36,778 nt of DNA from a virus. The notes below the pieces were generated by a model. The model had not been told where the DNA came from. It saw only the letters and a program-made list of their open reading frames with translations, and did not search any database. The position numbers were made by a program, and so were the translations under genes. The stretch is taken from positions 1 through 36,778 of IMG/VR virus record IMGVR_UViG_3300009033_000002. One strand, given 5' to 3'. Every line of letters begins with the position of its first letter. Position 1 is the stretch's first letter. Shown here in pieces: positions 1 to 7,377 of the stretch.

Positions 1-207
1 GCAGGCTGCAAAAATAACGGGCGCTTTATAGCACACGTCCGCGACAATAGCGAGAAAAATCGTGCGGAGCCCCCCTGCGGGGGGCCGTTTGCAGGGCAAT
101 ACCCCACGGCCGGCCCCGCCCCCGAGCCGGCCCGGGGGCGAATGCCGCCCCCCTGTAGGACTCGTCCGTCGGCGCCCCGGGACAAGTGGCCCGGCGGGCG
201 CAAGTGT
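1..207. other. Left flank outside the element (probable host DNA)
   Basis: No convincing gene is visible here. The stretch is very GC-rich with G and C runs. It contains a perfect 7-bp hairpin, GCCCCCC-tgc-GGGGGGC, at 69..85, not followed by a T run. The five bases before the terminus, AGTGT at 203..207, would be the predicted target-site duplication if the element transposes like Mu, which makes 5-bp duplications. The flank is too short to identify the host. Confidence 0.5.
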
Positions 208-390
208 TGTGGGGCGACAGATGGTCTGAGAGGTGGGAAGTTCCGGGATGAGGCGGGCTCAAACGGGACGAGAGCCCCTCTTTATAAGGGTTTGAGGCGA
301 ATTCAATAATAAAAGCGGCGCCCGGTGTGGCGACACATGGATCCGCGCCGCGGGAGCGGCCGCGCCGAATGGTTTGATAGTGCCCAATGG
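208..390. other. Left end (attL) with transposase-binding sites
   Basis: A non-coding end region of about 180 bases precedes the stop of the repressor gene. L1 has the core ATGGTCTGAGA at 221..231. A near-perfect match to the right-end sites, ATGGTTTGATA, lies at 369..379 (L3-like). Weaker matches are GGGTTTGAG at 288..296, an inverted CTCAAACGG at 258..265, and a terminus-like GGCGACACATGG at 329..340. MuA binds three left-end sites, with the second and third displaced about 100 to 170 bases inward, so this layout agrees with the family. Which weaker match is the real L2 is uncertain. Confidence 0.7.
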
Positions 391-972
391 CTACTCATCG
401 TCGTCCTCCCGAGAATATTCCCGTTCCGGCGGCGTCGAGTGACCGTCATCCCAGCCATCCTCGTACGCCTGGTCCACGAGGGAGACAAGCTCCTCGATTG
501 CCTCCTGCTCCAAGCCGGCCGCGAACGCGATCGCCTGGATACGCCCCAGGATTCTCTCGCTCGCCCGTACATTCAAGCGTTTCGCCGATTCCTGAAGCGT
601 CTCATTCACCTCCTGGAGCCGGGCGATGCGCTCCTGGAAGGTCTCGGGTAGCTCATACCGAACCTTTTCCTCCGCGGCAGCGGCCGCCTCGAGCATCGGG
701 CCGCGCCCGGTGGCCAACCACTCGATCCGCACGCCCTTTGCCTCGCAGAGTCGTAAAAGTGGTCCAAGCGGCACTTTTGACGTTTCGCCCCGGATGTAGC
801 GCGCCAGCTGCTCCTTAGATATCTCGGCCTCGGAGGCCGCCGCCACCCTGCTTTCGAACAGCCCCGTCAGCGCGTCAATCCGCTGTGCAAGTTCGAACTC
901 CGAACCTGAACGTCCATGTTCAACTTCACGGCCAATGTGCATCTTCCCAGATTTGCCTTGTTTTTCAACCAT
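391..972 (-). CDS. XRE-family lysogeny repressor (c/CI-like)
   Basis: This leftward gene is transcribed divergently from the early operon and is the candidate maintenance repressor. The protein is 193 aa. Residues about 26 to 91 form a Cro/CI-type helix-turn-helix that ends in the characteristic ...IEWLATGRGPM segment of CI-like repressors. Residues 105 to 145 look coiled-coil or helical, and the tail is very acidic. No LexA-type serine peptidase domain is seen, so RecA-driven self-cleavage is unlikely. I chose the ATG at 972 because AGGTG sits six bases upstream; an in-frame GTG at 981 lies over that same site. The gene ends 12 bases inside the L3-like transposase site. Confidence 0.85.
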   Translation of the reverse strand: MVEKQGKSGKMHIGREVEHGRSGSEFELAQRIDALTGLFESRVAAASEAEISKEQLARYIRGETSKVPLGPLLRLCEAKGVRIEWLATGRGPMLEAAAAAEEKVRYELPETFQERIARLQEVNETLQESAKRLNVRASERILGRIQAIAFAAGLEQEAIEELVSLVDQAYEDGWDDGHSTPPEREYSREDDDE

Positions 973-989
973 TTGTGTCACCTATGCCA

Positions 990-995
990 CTTATA
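990..995 (-). promoter_or_regulatory. Candidate repressor promoter (-10 TATAAG)
   Basis: On the minus strand TATAAG lies about 18 bases upstream of the repressor ATG at 972. No canonical -35 at 17 bases is visible, although AT-rich sequence precedes it. The element lies in the divergent repressor/ner control region (973..1067), where operators for both regulators are expected. Clear repeated operators were not resolved by eye. Confidence 0.4.
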
Positions 996-1030
996 GAGTC
1001 ATCTTTGAACATGAACACAACAAAAAAGAC

Positions 1031-1059
1031 TTGACTTACAACGAAAACGACACTATGTT
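1031..1059 (+). promoter_or_regulatory. Early promoter (Pe-like), sigma-70 consensus
   Basis: TTGACT at 1031..1036, a 17-base spacer and TATGTT at 1054..1059 give a near-consensus sigma-70 promoter driving the early operon. The expected start point, about 1065..1068, coincides with the ATG of the Ner-like gene at 1068, and no Shine-Dalgarno sequence precedes that ATG. The first message may therefore be leaderless. The local AT-rich block contrasts with the GC-rich surroundings, as usual for a phage control region. Confidence 0.8.
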
Positions 1060-1067
1060 TATTTCGT

Positions 1068-1397
1068 ATGAGCAAGCAGACATACCGAAAAAAGGCCAGT
1101 CCACGGGACTGGCACCGGGCCGACATCAAGGCGGCTCTGGAAAAGGCCGGCTGGTCCCTGGCTAGCCTTTCGCTCGCGCACGGCTTCAGCCGCCGCTCGG
1201 TCGGGATGGCACTCGATCAGCAGTGGCCACGCATGGAGGCCATTATCGCCCGTGCCCTTCACCTTCCGCCGGAGGCCATCTGGCCGAGCCGCTATAACCC
1301 GGACGGGACACCCACCCGCGGGCGTTTCCGACCATCACAGCCGAAGCCTAGCAGGGTTAAGCGGAAAGGCGATATACAAGATCGGAGGGTCGCGTAG
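1068..1397 (+). CDS. ner: Ner-like DNA-binding regulator
   Basis: This is the first gene of the rightward early operon, 109 aa. The N-terminal half contains the Ner/Nlp signature: DWHRADIKAALEKAGWSL, then a helix-turn-helix (LSLAHGFSRRSVGMAL), then WPRMEAIIARALHLPPEAIWPSRY. In Mu, Ner is a small Cro-like protein that represses both the early and repressor promoters. The basic C-terminal extension of about 30 residues is longer than in Mu Ner (about 75 aa). The start lies only nine bases after the -10 element, so translation may be leaderless. Position, size and motif together make the assignment firm. Confidence 0.9.
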   Translation: MSKQTYRKKASPRDWHRADIKAALEKAGWSLASLSLAHGFSRRSVGMALDQQWPRMEAIIARALHLPPEAIWPSRYNPDGTPTRGRFRPSQPKPSRVKRKGDIQDRRVA

Positions 1398-1399
1398 AT

Positions 1400-1840
1400 A
1401 TGCCCGCGCGCCGCCGCGACGCGCTGACGGGCGATCTTTTCGCCATTCCGGAAGCCCACGTCCAGGCCCCGGCCGCCTACGACTTCCGCGAGAACATCGC
1501 CGAGCTGGTGGCCGACATGTTGCGCCACGCCGAGGGGGACCGTTTCGACATCGCCGCACGCGTGAGCCGGCTGACCGGAAAGGAAGTCAGCAAGTGGATG
1601 CTCGACGCCTATACGAGCCCGGCGCGCGAGGAGTTCAACCTTCCATTCTGGCTCGCCGCGGCCATCGAGGTCGCCTGTGAGAGCCACACCCTCACCAACT
1701 GGCTGACCACAATCCGCGGCGGCCGCCTGCTGGTCGGCCGCCAGGCGCTGGACGCGGAGCTGGGCAAGCTCCAGCGTGTCCACGACGAGACCTCGCGGCG
1801 TATCCGGGACCTCAAGCGCCAGATGGGGCGCTCCGAATGA
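1400..1840 (+). CDS. Early phage protein, possible DNA-binding regulator
   Basis: The protein is 146 aa, two bases after ner and overlapping the next gene by 4 nt. Residues 35 to 110 are helical and contain DIAARVSRLTGKEVSKWMLDAY, which looks like a regulator-type helix-turn-helix, followed by a hydrophobic helix (FNLPFWLAAAIEVACES). The C-terminal 30 residues are a basic/acidic coiled coil (LDAELGKLQRVHDETSRRIRDLKRQM). The overall architecture recalls CII-type phage regulators, but I do not recognise a named family with certainty. Its position between ner and the transposase suggests control of the early switch or transposition. Confidence 0.8.
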   Translation: MPARRRDALTGDLFAIPEAHVQAPAAYDFRENIAELVADMLRHAEGDRFDIAARVSRLTGKEVSKWMLDAYTSPAREEFNLPFWLAAAIEVACESHTLTNWLTTIRGGRLLVGRQALDAELGKLQRVHDETSRRIRDLKRQMGRSE

Positions 1841-2112
1841 AGATTAACGGGCAGCCCCGCAACGTCCGTCTCCGTACGGAGGCGATCCGCTATCGCATCC
1901 TCGCCGCGCTTCTGACCGCGAGCATTCTCCCCGAGAAGGCCCTTGTCGAGGTCGTCGGTGGCCCCGACCTGCCGCTCACAGCCCTCGCGGTTTCCAACCA
2001 GGTCAACGCACTCGAGCAGCTGCACCTCGTCCGGACGCGTGAGTTCCACGGCATGCGCCTGGTGGCGATCGTTGCGCCCAATCCGCTCGGGCACCGGAGT
2101 CACGACGCATGA
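1837..2112 (+). CDS. Small winged-helix-like early protein, paralogue of the late protein at 14032
   Basis: The protein is 91 aa, overlapping both neighbours by 4 nt (ATGA). Its central part (RTEAIRYRILAALL ... VVGGPDLPLT ... QVNALEQLHLV) aligns well with the late protein at 14032..14352 (RREVLRWRILQTLN ... AVSGPDMPLT ... EIEYLELRELV). The predicted helix-helix-helix-strand pattern is that of a winged helix. The paralogy is seen directly. The DNA-binding role is inference. Confidence 0.82.
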   Translation: MKINGQPRNVRLRTEAIRYRILAALLTASILPEKALVEVVGGPDLPLTALAVSNQVNALEQLHLVRTREFHGMRLVAIVAPNPLGHRSHDA

Positions 2113-4262
2113 ACACATGGATCGGTTCTGCGGAGCTGGCCGAGATTCTCGGCATCCGCCAACAGAGTGTTTCTCGCCGTGCCACGGCCGAAAATTGCCA
2201 GAGCCGCCGGCGCCAGGGACGTGGCGGAGGCCGCGAGTACCACCTGGCGTCGTTGCCCACGGAATGGCGCCAGCGCATCGCCGCGCACCGCGTTTCGCTT
2301 GCCCGGGAGACGCGCGACCCACAGCTCGAAGCGTACGCCAGGCGCCGGCATATCACCGGGCAGATCGCCGAGCGTGTGGCGCTTCGTGTCGCCGCCCAGG
2401 GACTCGCCAGGCTCGCGCACCTGGACGGTGCAGACCGCGCCCGCGCGGAGGCGAAGCTCTCCATTTTGGAGGCAATCGAGGACTTCACGGCGCACTCTCA
2501 CCTAACGAAAACCGCGGCCTTAACGGCCTTCTGCGCGGCCTACAACGACGGTTCACTCAAGATCGAAGAAGAGGCACGCGAAGTCGTCGAATCCCTCAAT
2601 GCGACCACGGTTTACCGTTGGCGCCGCGAACTCAAGGAACGCGGCGCCGCGGCGCTCGCAGGCTCCTACGGCAACCGCAAGGGCTCCGGCGTCATCGACA
2701 GCCAGGAGGCGCTGCATGACTTCTGCGTCGCGATGCTCACCCAGCATCCGCACACCTCCGGAGCGAACCTGTTCAAAGCCGTCCGTGCCCGGTTTCGATC
2801 CAGCGAGGAGGTTCAACTCCCGAGCAAGCGTGCCGTGCAGCGGTGGCTCGCGACCTTCCGCGACGAAAACGCCGAGCTGATCACGGCCATCGCGAATCCC
2901 GACGGCTGGAAGAACAAGTACATGACGGCCTACGGAAGCGCGGACGAAGACGTCGTGCGGCTCAACCAGCGCTGGGAGGGCGATGCGACGCCCGCCGACG
3001 TGATGCTGCTCGACGGCCGCCACCACATCATGGGCTGGGTCGATATTTTCAGCCGCCGCGGGAAGCTCCTGGTCACGAAGACCAGCACTGCGCAGGCGGT
3101 GGCCACGTCCCTGCGCCGGTCAATCCTCCACTGGGGCGTTCCCGACCAGGTCAAGACCGACAACGGCAGCGACTACAAGTCCAAGCGAATCCGGCGTGTG
3201 TTCGACCAGCTCGGCGTCGAGCACCTGGTCGCCGATCCCTTCAGTGGCTGGCAGAAGCCACACATCGAGCGCTTCTTCCGCACTTTCTCCCACGGCATCG
3301 TGGAATACCTGCCGGGCTACAGCGGCCACAACGTCGCCGAGCGCAAACAGATCGAGGCTCGCAAGAGTTTCGCCGACCGATTGATGAAGAAAAACGAGGT
3401 CATCGAGATCCGCATGACCTCCGCCGAGTTCCAGGACCTGTGCGACCGGTGGGTCGAGGACATATACCACAACGACACGCACGGGAAGCTCGGCGTGTCT
3501 CCGAACGTTAAGGCCGCGGGGCAGCCCGCCCGGCGCATCGAGGACGAGCGCGCGCTCGACATCCTGCTCGCGGACTGCGGCGTGCGCACGGTCACCAAGA
3601 GCGGCATCACAATCGACCGCATCGACTACATCAGCGCCGAGCTTGACTGCGTCGGCGCGAAGGTCCACGTCCTGAAGGACCCGGAGGACCTTGGCCGCAT
3701 CTTCGTCTTCCGCGATGGCGAGTTCCTGTGCATCGCGGAGAACCCCGTTTACGCCGGCATCAGCCGTCGCGAGGTGGCGATCCGCGCGCGCGAACGGCAG
3801 AAACAACGCATCCAAGACGAGCGCCGGCAGCTGCGCGCGGCCGCCCGCAAGGAACGGGTAGTCGACATCGCACAGGAGATTCTTTCGGAGGCCGGGAAGG
3901 CGCGCGAAGGATCAAACATCCACGCGTTCCCGACGCGCGACGAGACCTATACCACACCGGCGCTCGGGGCAGCCAGCGCAGCTGCCGACGCGCGCGATCG
4001 CGCGGGCGCCGAACCCGAGGCGCCCGAGGTGACGCGCCGAGCGCTCGAGACCGTCACCCGAATGATTCGCGAGGAGCAGCTCGAGGACGAGACGGCCGAG
4101 GACCGCTTCCGTCGCTGGATCCGGGTCGACCGGGCGCGTGCAGCCGGCGAGGAGATCAACGACATCGACGCCGCCTTCGCTTCCCGCTACGAGGAAAGCG
4201 CCGAGTTCAAGGGGAGATATTTGATTTACGAGGAGTTCGGAGCCTCGGCCTTCGGGTTGTGA
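2109..4262 (+). CDS. A: MuA-like DDE transposase
   Basis: This enzyme pairs the phage ends and catalyses cleavage and strand transfer during replicative transposition. The protein is 717 aa. Residues 1 to about 55 are a MuA-type winged helix (WIGSAELAEILGIRQQSVSRR). The integrase-like core shows D292 (GDATPADV), D351 (KTDNGSDYKS) and E387 (KPHIERFFRTFS). The D351 to E387 spacing is 35, as in retroviral-type cores, and shorter than in MuA itself. Around 495 to 550 lies the MuA C-terminal beta-barrel-like segment. It is followed by a very basic helix (RARERQKQRIQDERRQLRAAARKERV), which in MuA corresponds to the domain III segment that interacts with B and ClpX. The start overlaps the previous gene by 4 nt. 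Confidence 0.96.
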   Translation: MNTWIGSAELAEILGIRQQSVSRRATAENCQSRRRQGRGGGREYHLASLPTEWRQRIAAHRVSLARETRDPQLEAYARRRHITGQIAERVALRVAAQGLARLAHLDGADRARAEAKLSILEAIEDFTAHSHLTKTAALTAFCAAYNDGSLKIEEEAREVVESLNATTVYRWRRELKERGAAALAGSYGNRKGSGVIDSQEALHDFCVAMLTQHPHTSGANLFKAVRARFRSSEEVQLPSKRAVQRWLATFRDENAELITAIANPDGWKNKYMTAYGSADEDVVRLNQRWEGDATPADVMLLDGRHHIMGWVDIFSRRGKLLVTKTSTAQAVATSLRRSILHWGVPDQVKTDNGSDYKSKRIRRVFDQLGVEHLVADPFSGWQKPHIERFFRTFSHGIVEYLPGYSGHNVAERKQIEARKSFADRLMKKNEVIEIRMTSAEFQDLCDRWVEDIYHNDTHGKLGVSPNVKAAGQPARRIEDERALDILLADCGVRTVTKSGITIDRIDYISAELDCVGAKVHVLKDPEDLGRIFVFRDGEFLCIAENPVYAGISRREVAIRARERQKQRIQDERRQLRAAARKERVVDIAQEILSEAGKAREGSNIHAFPTRDETYTTPALGAASAAADARDRAGAEPEAPEVTRRALETVTRMIREEQLEDETAEDRFRRWIRVDRARAAGEEINDIDAAFASRYEESAEFKGRYLIYEEFGASAFGL

Positions 4263-4274
4263 CTCCAGACAAGC

Positions 4275-4305
4275 GGACGGCGCCGGGTAGCAGCCGACGC
4301 CGTCC
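4275..4305 (+). promoter_or_regulatory. Stem-loop between transposase and ATPase genes
   Basis: GGACGGCG at 4275..4282 pairs perfectly with CGCCGTCC at 4298..4305 around a 15-base loop. It lies in the 73-base gap between the transposase stop and the ATPase start, the largest gap in the early operon before 10.9 kb. No T run follows, so a simple terminator is unlikely. It could be a message-stability or translation-control element that sets the A:B ratio. Confidence 0.45.
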
Positions 4306-4335
4306 TCGCACCAACCAACGATGTGGAGATGATCG

Positions 4336-5067
4336 ATGCGCTACAAAATTGTACCCATAAAGAACGTCGCCCGCCTCGCCGAGGCGGGTAATGCACTCAT
4401 CGAGCGTCCGCTCGGGATGCCCGGCATGGGCCTCGTCGACGGGCACACGGGTTACGGCAAGACCACGGCCGTCACATGGTTCGTCACCCGCTGCCACGGC
4501 GTCTTCGTCCGGGCAATGGCCACCAGCTCTCCGCTGAGCCTGCTCGGATCCATTCTTCGCGAGCTCGATGTCGAGCCCCGCGGCAGTTGCGCGGAGATGG
4601 TCGAGCGCATCGTCGGAAAACTCGCCGAATCCAGGCGGCCGCTATTCGTGGACGAGGCCGACTACCTGGTCGAGCAGCGGCGTCTGGTCGACACGCTTCG
4701 CGACATCCACGACCTCGCCACGGTGCCGGTCGTGATGATCGGCATGGCTGGAATCCAGCGCAAGATCGCGGCCCGCGAGCAGCTCTCCGGCCGGATCGCG
4801 CAACGGGTGCAGTTCTACCCGATCGACATGGACGACGCGCGGCTCATGGCGCGCGAACTCTGCGAGGTCGAGGTCGAGGACGACCTGCTCGAGCAGATCC
4901 ACACCAAGGCCGCCGGAAGTACGCGGCTTCTGGTCGTCGGGCTCTCGTCCGTCGAGGATCTGGCGAAGACGCGCCGCAAATCGAAGGTCGGGCTCGCCGA
5001 CTGGCCGCGGGAACGTGACTTCTTCATCGAGCCGGTGCGGCGCAAGGGCCCGAGGAGGGTTGCCTGA
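4336..5067 (+). CDS. B: MuB-like AAA+ ATPase, target DNA activator
   Basis: The protein is 243 aa. It shows a Walker A motif GHTGYGKTT at residues 36 to 44 and a Walker B motif RPLFVDEADYL at about 101 to 111, followed by sensor-type segments (VPVVMIGMAG, and RIAQRVQFYPID near 155). In Mu, B binds target DNA non-specifically as an ATP-dependent filament, delivers it to the transpososome, and provides target immunity. Here it lacks a clear N-terminal helix-turn-helix, so it resembles the shorter AAA version found in D3112-type phages. GGAG lies nine bases upstream of the ATG. Confidence 0.93.
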   Translation: MRYKIVPIKNVARLAEAGNALIERPLGMPGMGLVDGHTGYGKTTAVTWFVTRCHGVFVRAMATSSPLSLLGSILRELDVEPRGSCAEMVERIVGKLAESRRPLFVDEADYLVEQRRLVDTLRDIHDLATVPVVMIGMAGIQRKIAAREQLSGRIAQRVQFYPIDMDDARLMARELCEVEVEDDLLEQIHTKAAGSTRLLVVGLSSVEDLAKTRRKSKVGLADWPRERDFFIEPVRRKGPRRVA

Positions 5068-5408
5068 TGGCGCCGCGCCGCTCGCGCGCCCGGCGTAATC
5101 GGCGCCCATCCAACACGGGGCTCGATCGCGCGTGGCAGGCCATGAGGATCCTGCGTGAGTTCACCACGCCGGATGTTGTTGCCACCGCCGAGTGCAACCG
5201 ATCGATGCTCAGCGCCTACATGAAGGCGCTCCAGCGGACAGGTTATCTCGTCGTCACACACAGCAAGGCGACGCTCGTGCATAGGCCGATCGGATGGCGC
5301 CTGGTGCGGGACACCGGGCCGCTTCGCCCGCACGTCCAGACGGATCGGATCGTGTGGGATCGCAACCTCGGGCGCGAGTTTGTGCCCCAGGAGGTGCCCC
5401 GTGGCTGA
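5067..5408 (+). CDS. Small early protein, possible winged-helix regulator
   Basis: The protein is 113 aa. Its start overlaps the ATPase stop (TGATG). After a very basic N-terminus (RRSRARRNRR), residues 22 to 70 look like a winged helix: RAWQAMRILREFTTPDVVATAECNRSMLSAYMKALQRTGYLVV. Genes of this kind directly follow B in many transposable phages. The role is unknown, and DNA binding is inferred from the fold pattern. Confidence 0.78.
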   Translation: MAPRRSRARRNRRPSNTGLDRAWQAMRILREFTTPDVVATAECNRSMLSAYMKALQRTGYLVVTHSKATLVHRPIGWRLVRDTGPLRPHVQTDRIVWDRNLGREFVPQEVPRG

Positions 5409-5721
5409 TCGTCATCCTGCATGGATCGAGCGCCTCGCCGAGGAATGCGATCGCACCAGCCAGAAGGCGGTCGGGCAGCGCATCGGCTACTCACCGAGCG
5501 TCGTCAACCAGGTCCTCAAGGGCACATACGGCGGCAATTTGAGCCGGGTTCAAGCGCGGGTCGAAGGCGCCTTCATGGGCGCGACCGTCGACTGCCCGGT
5601 GATCGGGGAGCTGGCAAGGAACCGCTGCGAGGAATACCAGCGCCGCAAGCCGGCCGCCACCAATCCGCTGCGGGTGCAGCTGGCGATTGCCTGCCCCGTC
5701 TGCCCGAACCGGAGGCACTGA
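5401..5721 (+). CDS. Small HTH-containing phage protein
   Basis: The protein is 106 aa from a GTG at 5401, chosen because AGGAGGT lies five bases upstream; it overlaps the previous gene by 8 nt. Residues 14 to 45 (EECDRTSQKAVGQRIGYSPSVVNQVLKGTYGG) form a helix-turn-helix of XRE type. The C-terminus has two clusters of cysteine (CPVIGELARNRCEEY and IACPVCPNRRH) that could bind a metal. It is an early operon protein of unknown target. Confidence 0.8.
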   Translation: MADRHPAWIERLAEECDRTSQKAVGQRIGYSPSVVNQVLKGTYGGNLSRVQARVEGAFMGATVDCPVIGELARNRCEEYQRRKPAATNPLRVQLAIACPVCPNRRH

Positions 5722-5724
5722 ACC

Positions 5725-6129
5725 ATGTACAGCGACGAAGCACTTGAGCAATGGGGCGACATGTTCGTCCTGCTCGGAATCGGGGAGGCGCTCCAGATCA
5801 CCTTCGCCCAGTTCCTGGCGTTCCCGCGCCGGTATCTGCGCGAGCTCGACCTGATCGGAGTGCCGACGAGATTCCGCGACGCGGGAGAAGCCGCTGCCTC
5901 GCGGATCGCCGTGACGGACTACGAGAAGCTCCTGCCCGCGCAGGACGCCGTGCGGCTTCGCCTGCAGATGGAAGAGCACCTGGAGCGCGAGATTCCGGCC
6001 GCGCGCGAGATCGAGCACCTGCCGCGCCGCAACGGCACGGCGGTCGAATCGCTCTCGCACCACCGGCATCCGCGCCACTTCAACGCATCCATGTTCCACC
6101 CGAAGAAAACCGTGGAGGGCCAGTCGTGA
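5725..6129 (+). CDS. Hypothetical early protein
   Basis: The protein is 134 aa, three bases after the previous stop and overlapping the next gene by 4 nt. It is predicted mostly helical, with a hydrophobic N-terminal part (GDMFVLLGIGEALQITFAQFLAFP) and a His-rich stretch near the end (LSHHRHPRHFNASMFHP). I do not recognise a family. Coding is supported by tight packing and GC-rich third positions. Confidence 0.7.
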   Translation: MYSDEALEQWGDMFVLLGIGEALQITFAQFLAFPRRYLRELDLIGVPTRFRDAGEAAASRIAVTDYEKLLPAQDAVRLRLQMEEHLEREIPAAREIEHLPRRNGTAVESLSHHRHPRHFNASMFHPKKTVEGQS

Positions 6130-6326
6130 ACCGGAGCATCGAGACCATCGGCGAATGCGAGGTGTGCGGGATCGTCGACCACCACCTGGTGGCCGCCGAA
6201 TGCCCGCAGTGCCGCGAGCGGCGCGAAACCTCGGAACGCGAGTACGCGCGGCATCGGATCGCCGCGAAGGCACGCCATCCACGCTCGGCGTACGCGCCGA
6301 GCCTTTCCCTTGAGGCGGCGAAGTGA
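6126..6326 (+). CDS. Small zinc-ribbon protein
   Basis: The protein is 66 aa from a GTG that overlaps the previous stop (GTGA), and it overlaps the next gene by 4 nt. C11, C14, C26 and C29 (CEVC ... CPQC) form a compact zinc ribbon, and the remainder is basic. Coding is supported by the overlaps at both ends and by the cysteine spacing. It is one of several small Cys-pair proteins in this phage; the target is unknown. Confidence 0.72.
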   Translation: MNRSIETIGECEVCGIVDHHLVAAECPQCRERRETSEREYARHRIAAKARHPRSAYAPSLSLEAAK

Positions 6327-7036
6327 GCGCCGTCAACGACACCGTGCTCAAGGCGCTCGCCGGGATCGGCGAGCGCTGCGAGGTGGCCGATGTGATGGAA
6401 CGCACCGGCTTCGGGCACCGTGTCGTGCAAGCCGCCCTTGAGAGCCTGGTCGCCGAGGACAAGGTGCGCCAGGACGAAGTCGGCGACGTGCCGCTTTTCC
6501 GCCTGGAGAAGGGCGTCAAGGTGCCAGCGCCGTCCGCTCCTGCGGTCACGCCCGGATCTGCCCGCAAGACTGACGGATGGCGCCACGAGCTCGTCGCCTT
6601 CCTCCGGCGGTTCGATGGATGCGCGCGCCCGGCGGAAATCCGGGAAGGATTGTCCTGGACGAACAATCAATATCGGAACCGCATTTCCACGGCGAAAAAA
6701 GAGGGGCTGATCGAGGCACGCGGCGCGGGCGGCGCTTGGGGAAGCACGCGTGAGATCGGTCTGCCCGGCGTTTTCTCCAGGGATGTTCCGCCGCCCCAAA
6801 GCCGCCCGCGGCGCCAGCGCGGGCCCGGCAACGCGCACCAGAAGATCGCACGGTCCGGGGGACGAAACCCCGTCATCGGGGCGTCGGTGGTCGGCGACAT
6901 GCTGAAGCGTGATGCGGAGCAGGCCCAAGCCGCGCTCGACCAGTACGTCGTCGCCTGCTGCGATCCGCAGAAGCTCGCCGTCCTGAAGGCCCACCGGGAC
7001 GCGGCCCGCGCCGCCGTCCAGGAGTTCGCAGCGTGA
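6323..7036 (+). CDS. Two-winged-helix early protein
   Basis: The protein is 237 aa with a GTG start overlapping the previous stop. Residues 1 to 60 look like one winged helix (VLKALAGIGERCEVADVMERTGFGHRVVQAALESLVAEDKV). Residues 85 to 130 look like a second (LVAFLRRFDGCARPAEIREGL ... RNRISTAKKEGLIEA). A basic Pro-rich linker and a helical C-terminus follow. I infer nucleic-acid binding. No named family is recognised. Confidence 0.78.
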   Translation: MSAVNDTVLKALAGIGERCEVADVMERTGFGHRVVQAALESLVAEDKVRQDEVGDVPLFRLEKGVKVPAPSAPAVTPGSARKTDGWRHELVAFLRRFDGCARPAEIREGLSWTNNQYRNRISTAKKEGLIEARGAGGAWGSTREIGLPGVFSRDVPPPQSRPRRQRGPGNAHQKIARSGGRNPVIGASVVGDMLKRDAEQAQAALDQYVVACCDPQKLAVLKAHRDAARAAVQEFAA

Positions 7037-7377
7037 GCCGGCTGACGCGCGACCAGCTGCTGTGGGCGCTCTCCCGGCACATCGGGCGCGAGAACGGCGC
7101 AAGCGTGCGACGCCTCGTCCAGGAGATCCGTCACGACCTTCTCCCGGACCCGGCTGCCGAACGCCAGGTGCGACACCTGGTCGAGGAGCTGCGCCTCGAG
7201 GGCCACCACGTCTGTGCTCATCCGTCGAGCGGCTACTTCCTCGCGGCGACGGACGCCGAGCTGCAGGACTCCTGCGCCTACCTCACCGAACGGGCGATGA
7301 AGAGCCTGCGCCAGGTCTCGGCGATGACCAAACAGGCCATCCCAGACCTGGTGGGCCAACGGAGGCTGCCGTCGTGA
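7033..7377 (+). CDS. Hypothetical early protein with winged-helix-like fold
   Basis: The protein is 114 aa with a GTG start overlapping the previous gene by 4 nt (GTGA). The pattern LLWALSRHIGRENGASVRRLVQEI ... QVRHLVEELRLEGHHVCAHPSSGYFLA is that of a winged helix with a beta-hairpin wing. A C-terminal helix (LTERAMKSLRQVSAMTKQAI) follows, as in several phage HTH proteins. The function is unknown. Confidence 0.76.
   Translation: MSRLTRDQLLWALSRHIGRENGASVRRLVQEIRHDLLPDPAAERQVRHLVEELRLEGHHVCAHPSSGYFLAATDAELQDSCAYLTERAMKSLRQVSAMTKQAIPDLVGQRRLPS

Noticed and set aside
26-262. Leftward 78-codon open frame in the left flank and left end
   Set aside because: It crosses the element terminus, is low-complexity (His, Pro, Arg, Gly) and has no ribosome-binding site. 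It is chance coding in GC-rich DNA.
326-340. TGTGGCGACACATGG as the left terminus
   Set aside because: It resembles the end but lacks the following TTTGA core at the right spacing. The copy at 208 matches R1 through the core, so 326 is at most an internal site.
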